DNA of 64,000 bases, taken from assembly GCA_036272935.1 (NCBI GenBank), contig DATAXP010000008.1:23447-87446 (forward strand), read 5' to 3'. Position 1 is the stretch's first letter. The number at the start of each line of letters is the position of its first letter. The translations under genes and the position numbers were made by a program. The notes beneath the pieces are model-generated. The model was given only the letters and a program-made list of their open reading frames with translations, was not told where the DNA came from and did no database searches. Of the stretch, positions 55,370 to 63,667 are shown piece after piece. The DNA comes from DATAXP01 sp036272935 (GTDB lineage Bacteria > Planctomycetota > Planctomycetia > Pirellulales > PNKZ01).

Positions 55370-56343
55370 ACGTCGCGGCGACCGAGCCGCCCCGTCAAGC
55401 CGTCGCACAATCCGGCGAGCATCGCGCGCAGATTCTTTCCGCGCGGCGGCATGAATAGCGAGAAGAGCAGCAGCTTCGCCGCCAATCGTGGCAGGTCGTT
55501 GAGCAACCACGTGCGCGAAACATACGGCAAGCGATACAGGTACACACGGTTGCGTGTCATGTAATACAGCCGCTGCGGCGAATGGATCGCCTGGCGACGC
55601 AGACCGGCGAACATCGTAACGCTCCGGGCGCCGATCGCGTGGTACATGCGGGCCGCAAAGACGCCATAGCATCGCAATCCTTGCGCCGCCGCCCGGTAGC
55701 ACCACTCGACATCGATGTTGTCGATGAACAAGTCTTCGCGCATCACGCCGACACGCTCGAATACCGGCATCGCGATCAGACTGCCGGAGGCGATCAAGAA
55801 CGTGGCTGCCGTCACCGGCGAATCGCGATTTCCCCGCGGACCGTCGATCCGCCGAATCCCTCCCCAACCGATCTGCTGAAAGGCCCATGCTCGTCCGCTG
55901 CGACGATCGGCGAACTGGGGTCCAACGGCCGCCACCGGCTCGCCGCGAGCCAACAGCTCGGCTTCCTGCCGCAACAATCGCTCGACCATGTCGGGGGCCG
56001 GCTCGCTGTCCTGGTCGAGCAGCAGCACGTGGCTCGAGCCGCTGTCGCGTGCCAAAGCGATGCCCACGTTCTGAGCCGCCGCCAGGCCGGTGTTGCACGG
56101 TTGCTGCACGTATTGCGCGCCGTACTCGCGACACACTGCCGCCAGCCATGCCGCGCGTGAAGCGTTATCGACGACAGCGACGCGCGCCACTTGAGTCCGG
56201 ATCGAGGCCAGCAGCGCTTCGAGCAACGCTTGCTCGGGCTGATACGTGACGACGACGGCGCAAACGGCTGCGCTCGACCGAGCGATGTCGGGCGGTGAAG
56301 CCGCCGCTAGACCGGCCATCGCCCAGTGCCGTCGAAAATGCAT
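55354..56343 (-). CDS. Family 2 glycosyltransferase, rhamnosyltransferase-like
   Basis: 329 residues (ATG eight codons later also possible). GT-A fold: AVVVTYQPEQALLEALL, VVDNASRAAW, NTGLAAAQNVGIALA and the metal motif LLLDQDSEPAPDMV. The later EDLFIDNIDVEWCYRA segment matches the RfbF/WbbL rhamnosyltransferase group. The C-terminus has one hydrophobic stretch. With rmlD and the exporter it may belong to one surface-glycan pathway, though not in one operon. Its 3' end overlaps the convergent regulator gene by 16 bp. Confidence 0.88.
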   Translation of the reverse strand: MHFRRHWAMAGLAAASPPDIARSSAAVCAVVVTYQPEQALLEALLASIRTQVARVAVVDNASRAAWLAAVCREYGAQYVQQPCNTGLAAAQNVGIALARDSGSSHVLLLDQDSEPAPDMVERLLRQEAELLARGEPVAAVGPQFADRRSGRAWAFQQIGWGGIRRIDGPRGNRDSPVTAATFLIASGSLIAMPVFERVGVMREDLFIDNIDVEWCYRAAAQGLRCYGVFAARMYHAIGARSVTMFAGLRRQAIHSPQRLYYMTRNRVYLYRLPYVSRTWLLNDLPRLAAKLLLFSLFMPPRGKNLRAMLAGLCDGLTGRLGRRDVYIDA

Positions 56344-56460
56344 CCGTGCTGCTCGAGATTCGCCCCGACGCGAAGCCGAATAAGGAGTCGGATCATACCG
56401 GCGTGGCTGTCGCGACCCAAGACCGGTTCCGGCACTGCTGGCAACGCTTCCGGCCGCGAA

Positions 56461-57381
56461 TCACGCAAATCCCTCGCGGATTCGATCGATCCATTGCGGA
56501 CAGGCTTCGCGCGGATCTCCTTTTTCTTCGTATTCCAGCACGATGTAACCTCGGTAGCCGGCGTCGCGCATGATCGTCGCCAGCCGCTTCAGATCGGCCG
56601 GTTCGGCCTTGCCCGAGGTCGGCTTCATCATCACCTTCACTTGTACGTTGAGTGCGTAGGGGGCGATGCGTGCGAGATCGTCGTACGGGGTATCACTATG
56701 GAAGTTGCCGGTGTCGAGGTTCACGCCAAACCACGGGCTCTGCACGTCGCGCACGAGCTTCAGCATGCCGTCGACTTCGCTCGTCAGTCCGCCGTGATTT
56801 TCCAAGGCCAGGAACACGCCACGTTTGCCGGCGTAATCGCACGCTTCCTGAATGCCGTCGACCGCCAGCTTGTAGCCCTCGGCCGGCTCCTGCTTCTTCT
56901 GCACCTTGCCCGAGAAGATGCGGATCACCGGCGCGGCCATCTTCTGAGCGTAGTCAATCCACTGTTTGGTGTACGCGAGCTGCTCGTCGCGCTGCGGTCC
57001 CGGGGGAAGGCAGAACTCGTTGCGCGTCGAGGTGCCGGAAATATCGAGCCCCAGCGTGAACGCCAAATGCTTGACATGGTTCAGGTACTCGTCGCTCGGC
57101 GGATCGGGGAAGTAGTAGCTCGTCAGCTCGGTTGCGTCGAGCTGCATCTTCGCGCAGTCGCGGATGAAATCGTCGAGCGTCAGCTCGGGAGTTCCGCCGG
57201 ATTTGCTGGTGAGCAGCTCGCGGTAACTGTAGGCGGCCAGGCTGAACTTGAACTTCGGCTTGTCGATGCGCGCGATCGCTTCGATCGCCTGGGCCGACGA
57301 GCCGCCGGCACCCAAGGCAATGCCACCGGCCGCAGCAGCGAGCCCCGACAATGCCTGACGACGAGAGATGCGAGCGGTCAT
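56461..57381 (-). CDS. Tat-exported sugar phosphate isomerase/epimerase-like TIM barrel
   Basis: 306 residues. Twin-arginine signal SRRQALSGLAAAAGGIAL. The AP-endonuclease-2/xylose-isomerase-like barrel shows ATELTSYYFPDPP, the metal Glu in VFLALENHGG, GVNLDTGNFHSD with Asp/His ligands, and YIVLEYEEKGDP at the end. Exported barrels of this family are very common in planctomycetes; substrates are mostly unknown sugars. The gap of 143 bp to the HTTM gene holds the second copy of a REP-like repeat. Confidence 0.9.
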   Translation of the reverse strand: MTARISRRQALSGLAAAAGGIALGAGGSSAQAIEAIARIDKPKFKFSLAAYSYRELLTSKSGGTPELTLDDFIRDCAKMQLDATELTSYYFPDPPSDEYLNHVKHLAFTLGLDISGTSTRNEFCLPPGPQRDEQLAYTKQWIDYAQKMAAPVIRIFSGKVQKKQEPAEGYKLAVDGIQEACDYAGKRGVFLALENHGGLTSEVDGMLKLVRDVQSPWFGVNLDTGNFHSDTPYDDLARIAPYALNVQVKVMMKPTSGKAEPADLKRLATIMRDAGYRGYIVLEYEEKGDPREACPQWIDRIREGFA

Positions 57382-57460
57382 AGCGGGTGGCCTCCGGGGA
57401 TCGATGAGTTCGACGCCATTGTGCGCACGCTGAACCCACGAAACAAGCGCACCACCAGGT

Positions 57461-57502
57461 CCTTCTCCCTTCGGCAGAAGGTGGTCGAAGGCCGGATGAG
57501 GG
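57461..57502. repeat. REP-like element, copy 2 (inverted relative to copy 1)
   Basis: The 42 bp match the reverse complement of 719-760 at about nine of ten positions, including CCTTCTCCC at the start and AGGCCGGATGAGGG at the end. Lies between the HTTM stop and the start of the Tat-exported gene. Confidence 0.75.
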
Positions 57503-57524
57503 AAGCCCAACCGGTGCGTCTCGC

Positions 57525-58511
57525 CTACGGAGAGACTGCGGCTTCCGGGTGCCGCGCGGTCCATGTGGTCCACAACGTCCGAAGTTGGTCGGGCTCGATG
57601 AACGCGATCGTGGCAATGATCATCACCACGCCATAGCTGACCAGCCCAGTCACCAGGGCGAGCAGCACCCACATCACGACGCCCCAACCCAGCAGCAGCG
57701 GACGCGCCCAGCGGTTCCAGACGAGCACGGGGAACAGCAGTTCGTAGGCAATCTCGGCATGCGTCCAGAAATTGACCACGTACGGATGCGAGATCAGGAA
57801 TCCGAAATCGACCAGCCGCGCGGGCGAGTTCGTGATCAGCCACCACATCGCGGTGCCGTTCCACCACACGTTGCCATAAAACTTCGCCAGCGCCATCATC
57901 ACGAACACAATCGCCAGGTGCACCTGGATGAGCCGCACACAGATGGTAGCGGCACTGCTCGCCGGCGCGCGGGCGTCAAGCTCCTCGGCCGGCAGCTTGC
58001 GGCGGTGCAGCCAGCGATCGACCGAGAGATACGCCCCGGTGGGACCAAAGCACAGGTAGAACAACAAGAACGCCAGCATCGGCTCCGACTGCGACGAGAT
58101 GAGCGGCACGCGGTGCAAGTACGAAAGGAACACGATCAACGCCGCGACCGACGTCACGCGGCTTAGAAAGCCGACCGTGAACAGCAGCATCACCGCCAGA
58201 CTTGCCACGTGGGCGGCCCACAATGCGCTGTCGTCGCCGGCGTAGTCGAAGTACGAGAACCGCCACACCGGGCCCAGCTCGTATTGCAGGTCACGCTGGT
58301 TCACCAACTGTTTAACGACATCGAGCGGCAGCAGCCCGGTCGCTCCCAGCAAACGGTCGAGATCGAATGTGAACGTCGCGATCGTGATGGTCGCCAGCCC
58401 ACCGACCAAGAGCCTCAACACGCTCAGCGTGAGCGGATCGCTGGGGGCGAACCAGAAACGGTTCCAGCCGGCTCCGAAATGATTCGCAAGTTCCGAGAAG
58501 TAGCTACGCAT
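57525..58511 (-). CDS. HTTM-domain membrane protein (gamma-carboxylase-related)
   Basis: 328 residues with about nine hydrophobic segments. Matches the HTTM family related to vitamin K-dependent gamma-glutamyl carboxylase: LSVLRLLVGGLATITIATF near 30, WNGTAMWWLITNSPARL and HAEIAYELLFPVLVWNRWAR. Function in bacteria is unsettled; some are transporter-like or lipid-modifying. The stop-to-start distance to the 214-residue gene upstream is 49 bp and filled by a 7-bp repeat array, so the two are probably one transcript. Confidence 0.85.
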   Translation of the reverse strand: MRSYFSELANHFGAGWNRFWFAPSDPLTLSVLRLLVGGLATITIATFTFDLDRLLGATGLLPLDVVKQLVNQRDLQYELGPVWRFSYFDYAGDDSALWAAHVASLAVMLLFTVGFLSRVTSVAALIVFLSYLHRVPLISSQSEPMLAFLLFYLCFGPTGAYLSVDRWLHRRKLPAEELDARAPASSAATICVRLIQVHLAIVFVMMALAKFYGNVWWNGTAMWWLITNSPARLVDFGFLISHPYVVNFWTHAEIAYELLFPVLVWNRWARPLLLGWGVVMWVLLALVTGLVSYGVVMIIATIAFIEPDQLRTLWTTWTARHPEAAVSP

Positions 58512-58523
58512 TGGAGTTGCTGG

Positions 58524-58565
58524 TTCCTACCGCCCTCTGCCTACTGCCCGCTGCCGTCTACTACT
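58524..58565. repeat. 7-bp repeat array, unit TGCCTAC
   Basis: Six consecutive units (TTCCTAC, CGCCCTC, TGCCTAC, and similar). The last contains the CTA that is the TAG stop of the 214-residue gene at 58561. Confidence 0.65.
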
Positions 58566-59205
58566 TCCCAGCCGCGGGGGCGCTTTCCGACGCGGCCTCG
58601 GCCTTCAACAGTTCCACCTGGCCGTCGGACACCAGGATTTTCGCTTCATACGCGGTGCGTACCTGGTCGCCCGTGGCCTGGAACGGCAAGTTAGGCAGTT
58701 GCCGCCAGCGGCAATAAATGGTGCCGCCGGTGGCCCCGGTCTCGCGCACCAGCCGCGAGGCGACGGCGTACGGCAACAGCCCTTCGAGTGTCGGATTGCC
58801 GATCGGCAACAATGCCTGGCGAGCGAGACCCTGGTAGCGGCGCAGGCGCTGGCGCGACACGATGTCGGACATGGGAATCGTTTCGGTCCGCTTCGTGCCA
58901 TCGGGCAGCGTAAGCGCAACGTCGATCCACGCCTGGCTGTCGCCGGCGACCAGCGTGCTGGGACCGTCGGTCAGCGTGAACGCGTACGACAGGTCCATCA
59001 TCAATGTTTCGAGATAGGCGCGCACGCCCAAGCGATTGCGCAACGCCGTCTCGAGCATCGAGGCCGATTCGTTGCTCGTCACGCCGACAATCACGGCAAA
59101 CAAGTGCAGGAAGATCAGGAAGCTGACCGCGGTCTGCACGGCGGGCGAGAGCGTTGAGTTGCGCGCGACGGGCGCCTGCGGCGGACTGGCGGGAGGTTGC
59201 ATCAT
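58561..59205 (-). CDS. Membrane-anchored hypothetical protein next to HTTM gene
   Basis: 214 residues from MMQPPASPPQ. A proline-rich start, one membrane helix (about 30-50, AVSFLIFLHLFAVIVGVTS), then a soluble domain with AFTLTDGPSTLVAGDSQAW and GTIYCRWRQLPNLPFQATG. No known motif. Its tight spacing to the HTTM gene suggests the two act together; this is inference. The frame is open upstream to 59538 but that part is antisense to the heme protein gene. Confidence 0.75.
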   Translation of the reverse strand: MMQPPASPPQAPVARNSTLSPAVQTAVSFLIFLHLFAVIVGVTSNESASMLETALRNRLGVRAYLETLMMDLSYAFTLTDGPSTLVAGDSQAWIDVALTLPDGTKRTETIPMSDIVSRQRLRRYQGLARQALLPIGNPTLEGLLPYAVASRLVRETGATGGTIYCRWRQLPNLPFQATGDQVRTAYEAKILVSDGQVELLKAEAASESAPAAGK

Positions 59206-59217
59206 GCGCTCAAAATG

Positions 59218-59284
59218 AAGCCCAGGGATGGCCGGCTGCGGTGGCCATCTTGGCGCAACGTCGCAGCCGGCCATCCCTGGGCTT
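59218..59284. repeat. Perfect 23-bp inverted repeat
   Basis: Arms 59218-59240 and 59262-59284 are exact reverse complements (core CCAGGGATGGCCGGCTG), with a 21-bp loop. It sits 79 bp past the PVC heme protein stop and just before the next gene. It could end that transcript, but the length and perfection suggest a REP or MITE-like element. Confidence 0.85.
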
Positions 59285-59362
59285 GGCAAGTTTAACACCG
59301 AAAACGCATCGCCGCCGGAACGACAAGCAAATTCTCGCCGCGGCCCGCCGCTTCGCGCACCG

Positions 59363-62300
59363 TTACTTTCCGCGCAACAGGTATGCCAGGATGTCGCGCA
59401 GCTCTTCGGGCTTGCGGACAATTCCCTGCGGCATGGGGGACAGGCTCTGCAAGGCCCGCTCTTCAATGTCGCTCTTGGCGATCGACACCCGCTTGGTGTC
59501 GGGCAACAGCAGTTCGATCTTTTCCGCAGTTTCCGCAACTAACAGCCCGAGCACCGTCTTGCCGTCGCTCGTGACAACCTGCGTGGCACGAAACAGCGGT
59601 GAAATCTGCTTGTTCGGGACGAGAATCGATTCGACGAGGTAGGGCACCGTGAACCGCAACCGCGCCTCGGCCAGGCTTGGTCCTCCGCCGCTCTGCTCAT
59701 CGGCCGACAGTGCATGGCACTTCGCGCAGCCGACTGATTCGAACAGTCGCCTTCCCTCGGTAGCGTTGCCGGCCGCCGCCGCCTGTTTCCAATCGATCGC
59801 AAAGAACTCCGGCGGGATCGTGTACTGCCCGCTGGCGGCACCGGCCAGCCGCTCCGCCAACGACGGCCCCGAGATTTTTTCCGGCAGCACCACCGCCACT
59901 GCCGACAAGGTGCGGTAGTTGATGTACAACTGGCTCGTGCCGACCACGTTCCGCACGCGGAGCAGAATATCGTTCGAGCCGGGTTGCAGCTCGAGCACCA
60001 CGGTGTCTTGCAGCGGCAACGCCCCCCGGGTCACGTCGATTTTCCACACCAGACGGCCGTTGTGCCACGCTTCGATGCCGTCGTCGCTGCCGAGCATCAG
60101 GTGCGCTCGCTGCCGCGTGCCGCTCTCCAGGCGGAAGTAGGCGTAGCAGCTCGAACGGTCGACGTTGCCATAGAGCGTGTGGAAATCGAATTGCCGTTTG
60201 ACCTTGGTTTCGGTCCACTCGATCGAGCGCCCCGCTTCGACATACTTGGCCGCCAGGTCGACCGCACCGGTTTCCGGTTCGTGAATACGACCGAAGCCGT
60301 CACCTTCGTCGGCAAACGGCCCGGCCAGCCACGCCTTGCTGATGCCGCTGAGCTTGGCGAACCCCAGCCGCCGCTCTTCATTGGCCGCGATCACTCGTTC
60401 GACCGTCGGCTCGCTGCGTGTGTCGGACAGCAGCGATAAAAAGTGGACCGCTTGCAGCCGCACCTGCTCATCGGCATCCGACGCGGCGCCCATCAACAGC
60501 GCGAAGAGCGCCTCCTGCTCGTCGGTATGCTTCGCCTGTTTCCAGTGATCGGCGATCGTGTAGTGGCCGATCGGACCCAGCTTGCGCAGGTCGACTGTCT
60601 CGTCGGCGAATTGGATCGTAAAGGCCGCTTCATTTTGCAGCTTGTCGAGCTTCCGGTCGCCGGTGATCTCAGCGGTCGCGGGAGGAATGGTCAGGCGAAA
60701 GCCGGCGGCAAGCACGCCTCCGAGCCGCTCGCGCGGCTCTTCCGAAGCCAGCATCGAACGCAGTAGATCGAGCGACCCTTGCGCCGCGAGCCGCAAGGTG
60801 GCGAGCTGCCGCACCACGGTGTCGCGCGAAGTGGCTGCGGCGATTTCGAGCTTCGGCGGCGCGGCATCGGGATCGATCGGATCGTCGAAATGGTCGACCA
60901 GGTAATCGGCCGTCGACACCGGATCGTCGGCGCTTGTTTTTGTCGTGATGCCGAACACCTCGGCCTCGTAGTTCGTCAGGTGCTGATGGGCGACGGTCGC
61001 GGCATCGCCGTGCCGTCGGCGGCCTTCTTCGAGGAAATCGCCGCCACGGCGCAGCAGCTCGACATGGGCCGCGTAGCGACGGTGCCACGACGGATTGTCC
61101 AGCTCGTCCCACAGCTTGTCGGGACCGACGGCGGTGGCCTCGTAGGCATCGAACGGCGCTTCGGGCGGATCGTCCTTGCGCGTGATCATCACCACGTCAC
61201 TCTTGTAGACCGGCGAACCTTCGTTCTGCGCCATGTAGCAGACCGTGACGAAGATGCGCCCGCCGCGGCCGACGCACACTCCCACGGGACGCGCCAAATC
61301 GCGACCGTCGAGCAGATGGAACTCATCGGCCTTGAACGACGCACCGTTGGGACGCAGCGGATAGCGCGTCACGCTTTTGATGCACCAGCGCGCGACCAGC
61401 AGGTTGTGACGGTACTTCTCGGGCAGGAACGTCTCGTCGTAGTAGTCCTGACCGACCGGGACATAGCGGCCCAGCTTGTCATTCAGCGAATCGATCAGGT
61501 CGGCGCGCTCGGGCGTTTTGCTCAGCAGCCAGCCACGCGGCCAACTGTAGTAGGCGTGCGGCACGATGTGCAGCAGCCGGCCGGGAACGTATTGGGCCGG
61601 TATCGACTCGTGATCGTTGTCGTTGGTGAACAGGTTCCAATCGTGATCGAACACCAGGCCGCAGCTATTGCGGGTGCCGCGGGTGATGACCTCGAAACCC
61701 GTGCCGTCGGGCTTGCACTTGAACACGCCGCCGACGCCGTTGTACGGCGTGCGCACCCAGCGCCGGCCATTCACGTCGATGGTCTGCTCGGCCGCGGGCG
61801 GAGCACCATCACGGGGCACGCTGAAAAACGACCAGTGCATCCAATGATCGGGGCGATTGAAGTCGCCGTACGACACCACCGGGTCGCCCATCGAGAAATA
61901 CAAGTCCCCCTCGGGTCCCCAGGCTAAGCCGTGGAAGCATTGATGCACGTGCGCCATCGGCACGCCCCAGATCAGCTTGCGTGGCACAATGCCGCTGCGC
62001 TTCGTCACCGCGCCGGGCAGGACGTACAGCGCCGGCACGGTGATCACGTACACGTCGTTGCCGCGGATGGCGAGATCGTAGACCCAAGTATCCTTGGGGA
62101 AGCGGTACAGTTCGTGCCGTGCCGCGTAACCACCGCCGGGTTTTGGTTCATAAACGAACAGCGCCTCGCGACCACCGACGAACAGCCGCCCCAGCGTGTC
62201 GGTGCGCATCGACAGGAACGATTCGTCGGGCGAGGTGTCGATCGGCACGAGCTTCAGCTCGCCGTCGACCAGCGCGTAAGGGGCAGCGGCGTCATCGGCG

Positions 62301-62368
62301 CGTGCAGCGCCGCCCAGGGCGACCACGCCCAACACGATCCAGCAAACGGCACGTCGCATCATCGGCAT
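59363..62368 (-). CDS. PVC-type heme-binding (CxxCH) beta-propeller protein
   Basis: 1001 residues with a signal peptide (WIVLGVVALGGAARA). The N-terminal beta-propeller resembles membrane-bound glucose/sorbosone dehydrogenase-like proteins (FHGLAWGPEGDLYFSMGDP, SCGLVFDHDWNLFTNDND). Helical repeats (about 430-640) and a beta-sandwich follow. At about residue 890 the heme c site VGCAKCHALS is followed by a c-type domain with YLVESILVPNKQISP. Proteins of this layout are abundant in Planctomycetota and Verrucomicrobiota; electron-transfer roles in sugar oxidation are suspected. Start could also be two codons later. Divergent from the Rieske oxygenase gene. Confidence 0.92.
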   Translation of the reverse strand: MPMMRRAVCWIVLGVVALGGAARADDAAAPYALVDGELKLVPIDTSPDESFLSMRTDTLGRLFVGGREALFVYEPKPGGGYAARHELYRFPKDTWVYDLAIRGNDVYVITVPALYVLPGAVTKRSGIVPRKLIWGVPMAHVHQCFHGLAWGPEGDLYFSMGDPVVSYGDFNRPDHWMHWSFFSVPRDGAPPAAEQTIDVNGRRWVRTPYNGVGGVFKCKPDGTGFEVITRGTRNSCGLVFDHDWNLFTNDNDHESIPAQYVPGRLLHIVPHAYYSWPRGWLLSKTPERADLIDSLNDKLGRYVPVGQDYYDETFLPEKYRHNLLVARWCIKSVTRYPLRPNGASFKADEFHLLDGRDLARPVGVCVGRGGRIFVTVCYMAQNEGSPVYKSDVVMITRKDDPPEAPFDAYEATAVGPDKLWDELDNPSWHRRYAAHVELLRRGGDFLEEGRRRHGDAATVAHQHLTNYEAEVFGITTKTSADDPVSTADYLVDHFDDPIDPDAAPPKLEIAAATSRDTVVRQLATLRLAAQGSLDLLRSMLASEEPRERLGGVLAAGFRLTIPPATAEITGDRKLDKLQNEAAFTIQFADETVDLRKLGPIGHYTIADHWKQAKHTDEQEALFALLMGAASDADEQVRLQAVHFLSLLSDTRSEPTVERVIAANEERRLGFAKLSGISKAWLAGPFADEGDGFGRIHEPETGAVDLAAKYVEAGRSIEWTETKVKRQFDFHTLYGNVDRSSCYAYFRLESGTRQRAHLMLGSDDGIEAWHNGRLVWKIDVTRGALPLQDTVVLELQPGSNDILLRVRNVVGTSQLYINYRTLSAVAVVLPEKISGPSLAERLAGAASGQYTIPPEFFAIDWKQAAAAGNATEGRRLFESVGCAKCHALSADEQSGGGPSLAEARLRFTVPYLVESILVPNKQISPLFRATQVVTSDGKTVLGLLVAETAEKIELLLPDTKRVSIAKSDIEERALQSLSPMPQGIVRKPEELRDILAYLLRGK

Positions 62369-62427
62369 GACTCTCGCGAACGGAATAATCTATCGAGAAT
62401 AATGCCGGCACCGTGGCCGAGCAAACC

Positions 62428-62457
62428 TTTACCTATTCTTCGCTGCATACCTACAAT
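62428..62457 (+). promoter_or_regulatory. Promoter candidate of the Rieske oxygenase gene
   Basis: TTTACC (62428-62433) and TACAAT (62452-62457) with an 18-bp spacer. Start of transcription near 62464 leaves a leader of about 14 nt that carries GAGGA (62466-62470) before the ATG at 62478, and excludes the GTG at 62460. Confidence 0.45.
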
Positions 62458-62477
62458 CGGTGAACGAGGAAAATAAG

Positions 62478-63629
62478 ATGTTCGTCCACCGTCAGCGTTT
62501 GCCGCACCTGCTCTCGCCCGATTGCTACTGGTCCGAGGAGCATTACGCGCGCGAACTAATGCACGTGCTCCGTCCAAGCTGGCACCTGGTGGCAACGCAG
62601 GCCGATCTGGCACGCCCCGGGCAATTCGTGACGACCGAACTGCTCGGCGAGCCGATCCAGGTACGCAACATCGACGGGCAGATTCACGCGTTCTCGAACG
62701 TTTGCGTGCACCGCCACTGTTTGCTGACAAGCCAGGCCCGCGGTTGCAGCGAGAAAATTCGCTGCCAGTATCACGGCTGGGAGTACGACCGCACCGGCCG
62801 CACGGCCCACATTCCCGAGCCGAAAAGCTTCGTGCCCTTCCAGCGCGAGGTCGATCGGCTGGCGAAATTCCGCGTGGCGACCTGCGGCCAGTTGGTGTTC
62901 GTGTCGCTGGCCGACGACGGGCCGAGCCTCGCAGAGCAATTCGGCGAACCGTACGCGCTGATGGCCGAGGCGTTCGGCGACCGTTGGCGGCAAACCTGGT
63001 CGTGGTCGCCCGAGTTCGCCTGCAATTGGAAGATCCCGATCGAGAACAGCCTCGAAGGCTACCACATCCCGGCGGTACACCCGAAAACATTCAAGGTGGC
63101 GCCGACCAGCGAGCGGACCGTCCACGTGCTGCGCGAGAACTACACCTCGTTCCAGACGCATTACGTGCCGTTCTCGCGCGTCGAGTCGGTGCTGCATCGG
63201 TTCGAGGACATCGTGGTGCGCATCGTCGGCGTCAAGCGCAGCGATCCGTACTATTCGCACTACCATTTCTTCCCGGGGCTGATGGTGGCGAAGATGGACA
63301 TGGCCAACTTCAGCTACAGCGTCACGCCGACTGGTCCGAAAACCTGCCGCGGCGAGTTGCGGTTGTTTGAATACCACGGCGATCGGCCGGGGCTGCTGGC
63401 CCGCGCGGTGCTGCGGGCCTGGGCACCTTTGCAGCGCGAACTGACTAAGATGGTCGTGCAGGAAGACCTGTCGATTTACGAGCCGGTGCAACGCGGCATG
63501 GAGGCCAGCCACACGCCCGGCGTACTCGGCGCCATTGAGGAGCGCATCCACGCCTTTCAGCAGTACCTTTGCAGGGCGTGCGATATTGAGGCCTCGCCTG
63601 AATCGCCGGCTGCCGCCGAGGCGTACTAA
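62478..63629 (+). CDS. Rieske-type aromatic-ring-hydroxylating oxygenase, alpha subunit
   Basis: 383 residues from the ATG at 62478, with GAGGA seven bases upstream. Rieske 2Fe-2S site CVHRHCLL ... CQYHGWEYD (CxH and CxxH) at about residues 76-98. The mononuclear iron site is NSLEGYHIPAVHP, and a likely Asp ligand is in VVQEDLSIYEPVQRGM. It adds O2 to an unsaturated or aromatic substrate, or demethylates amines as in the carnitine/choline branch. No reductase or beta subunit gene is visible downstream, so electron supply and substrate are unknown. Confidence 0.9.
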   Translation: MFVHRQRLPHLLSPDCYWSEEHYARELMHVLRPSWHLVATQADLARPGQFVTTELLGEPIQVRNIDGQIHAFSNVCVHRHCLLTSQARGCSEKIRCQYHGWEYDRTGRTAHIPEPKSFVPFQREVDRLAKFRVATCGQLVFVSLADDGPSLAEQFGEPYALMAEAFGDRWRQTWSWSPEFACNWKIPIENSLEGYHIPAVHPKTFKVAPTSERTVHVLRENYTSFQTHYVPFSRVESVLHRFEDIVVRIVGVKRSDPYYSHYHFFPGLMVAKMDMANFSYSVTPTGPKTCRGELRLFEYHGDRPGLLARAVLRAWAPLQRELTKMVVQEDLSIYEPVQRGMEASHTPGVLGAIEERIHAFQQYLCRACDIEASPESPAAAEAY

Positions 63630-63631
63630 TC

Positions 63632-63661
63632 TGGTCAACGCGGCATCGCCCGGCCTACAAT
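63632..63661 (+). promoter_or_regulatory. Promoter of the propeller gene, predicted leaderless
   Basis: TGGTCA (63632-63637) and TACAAT (63656-63661) are 18 bp apart. The ATG at 63668 is six bases past the -10 box, the same geometry as at 6091-6128. Confidence 0.5.
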
Positions 63662-63667
63662 CGTGGA

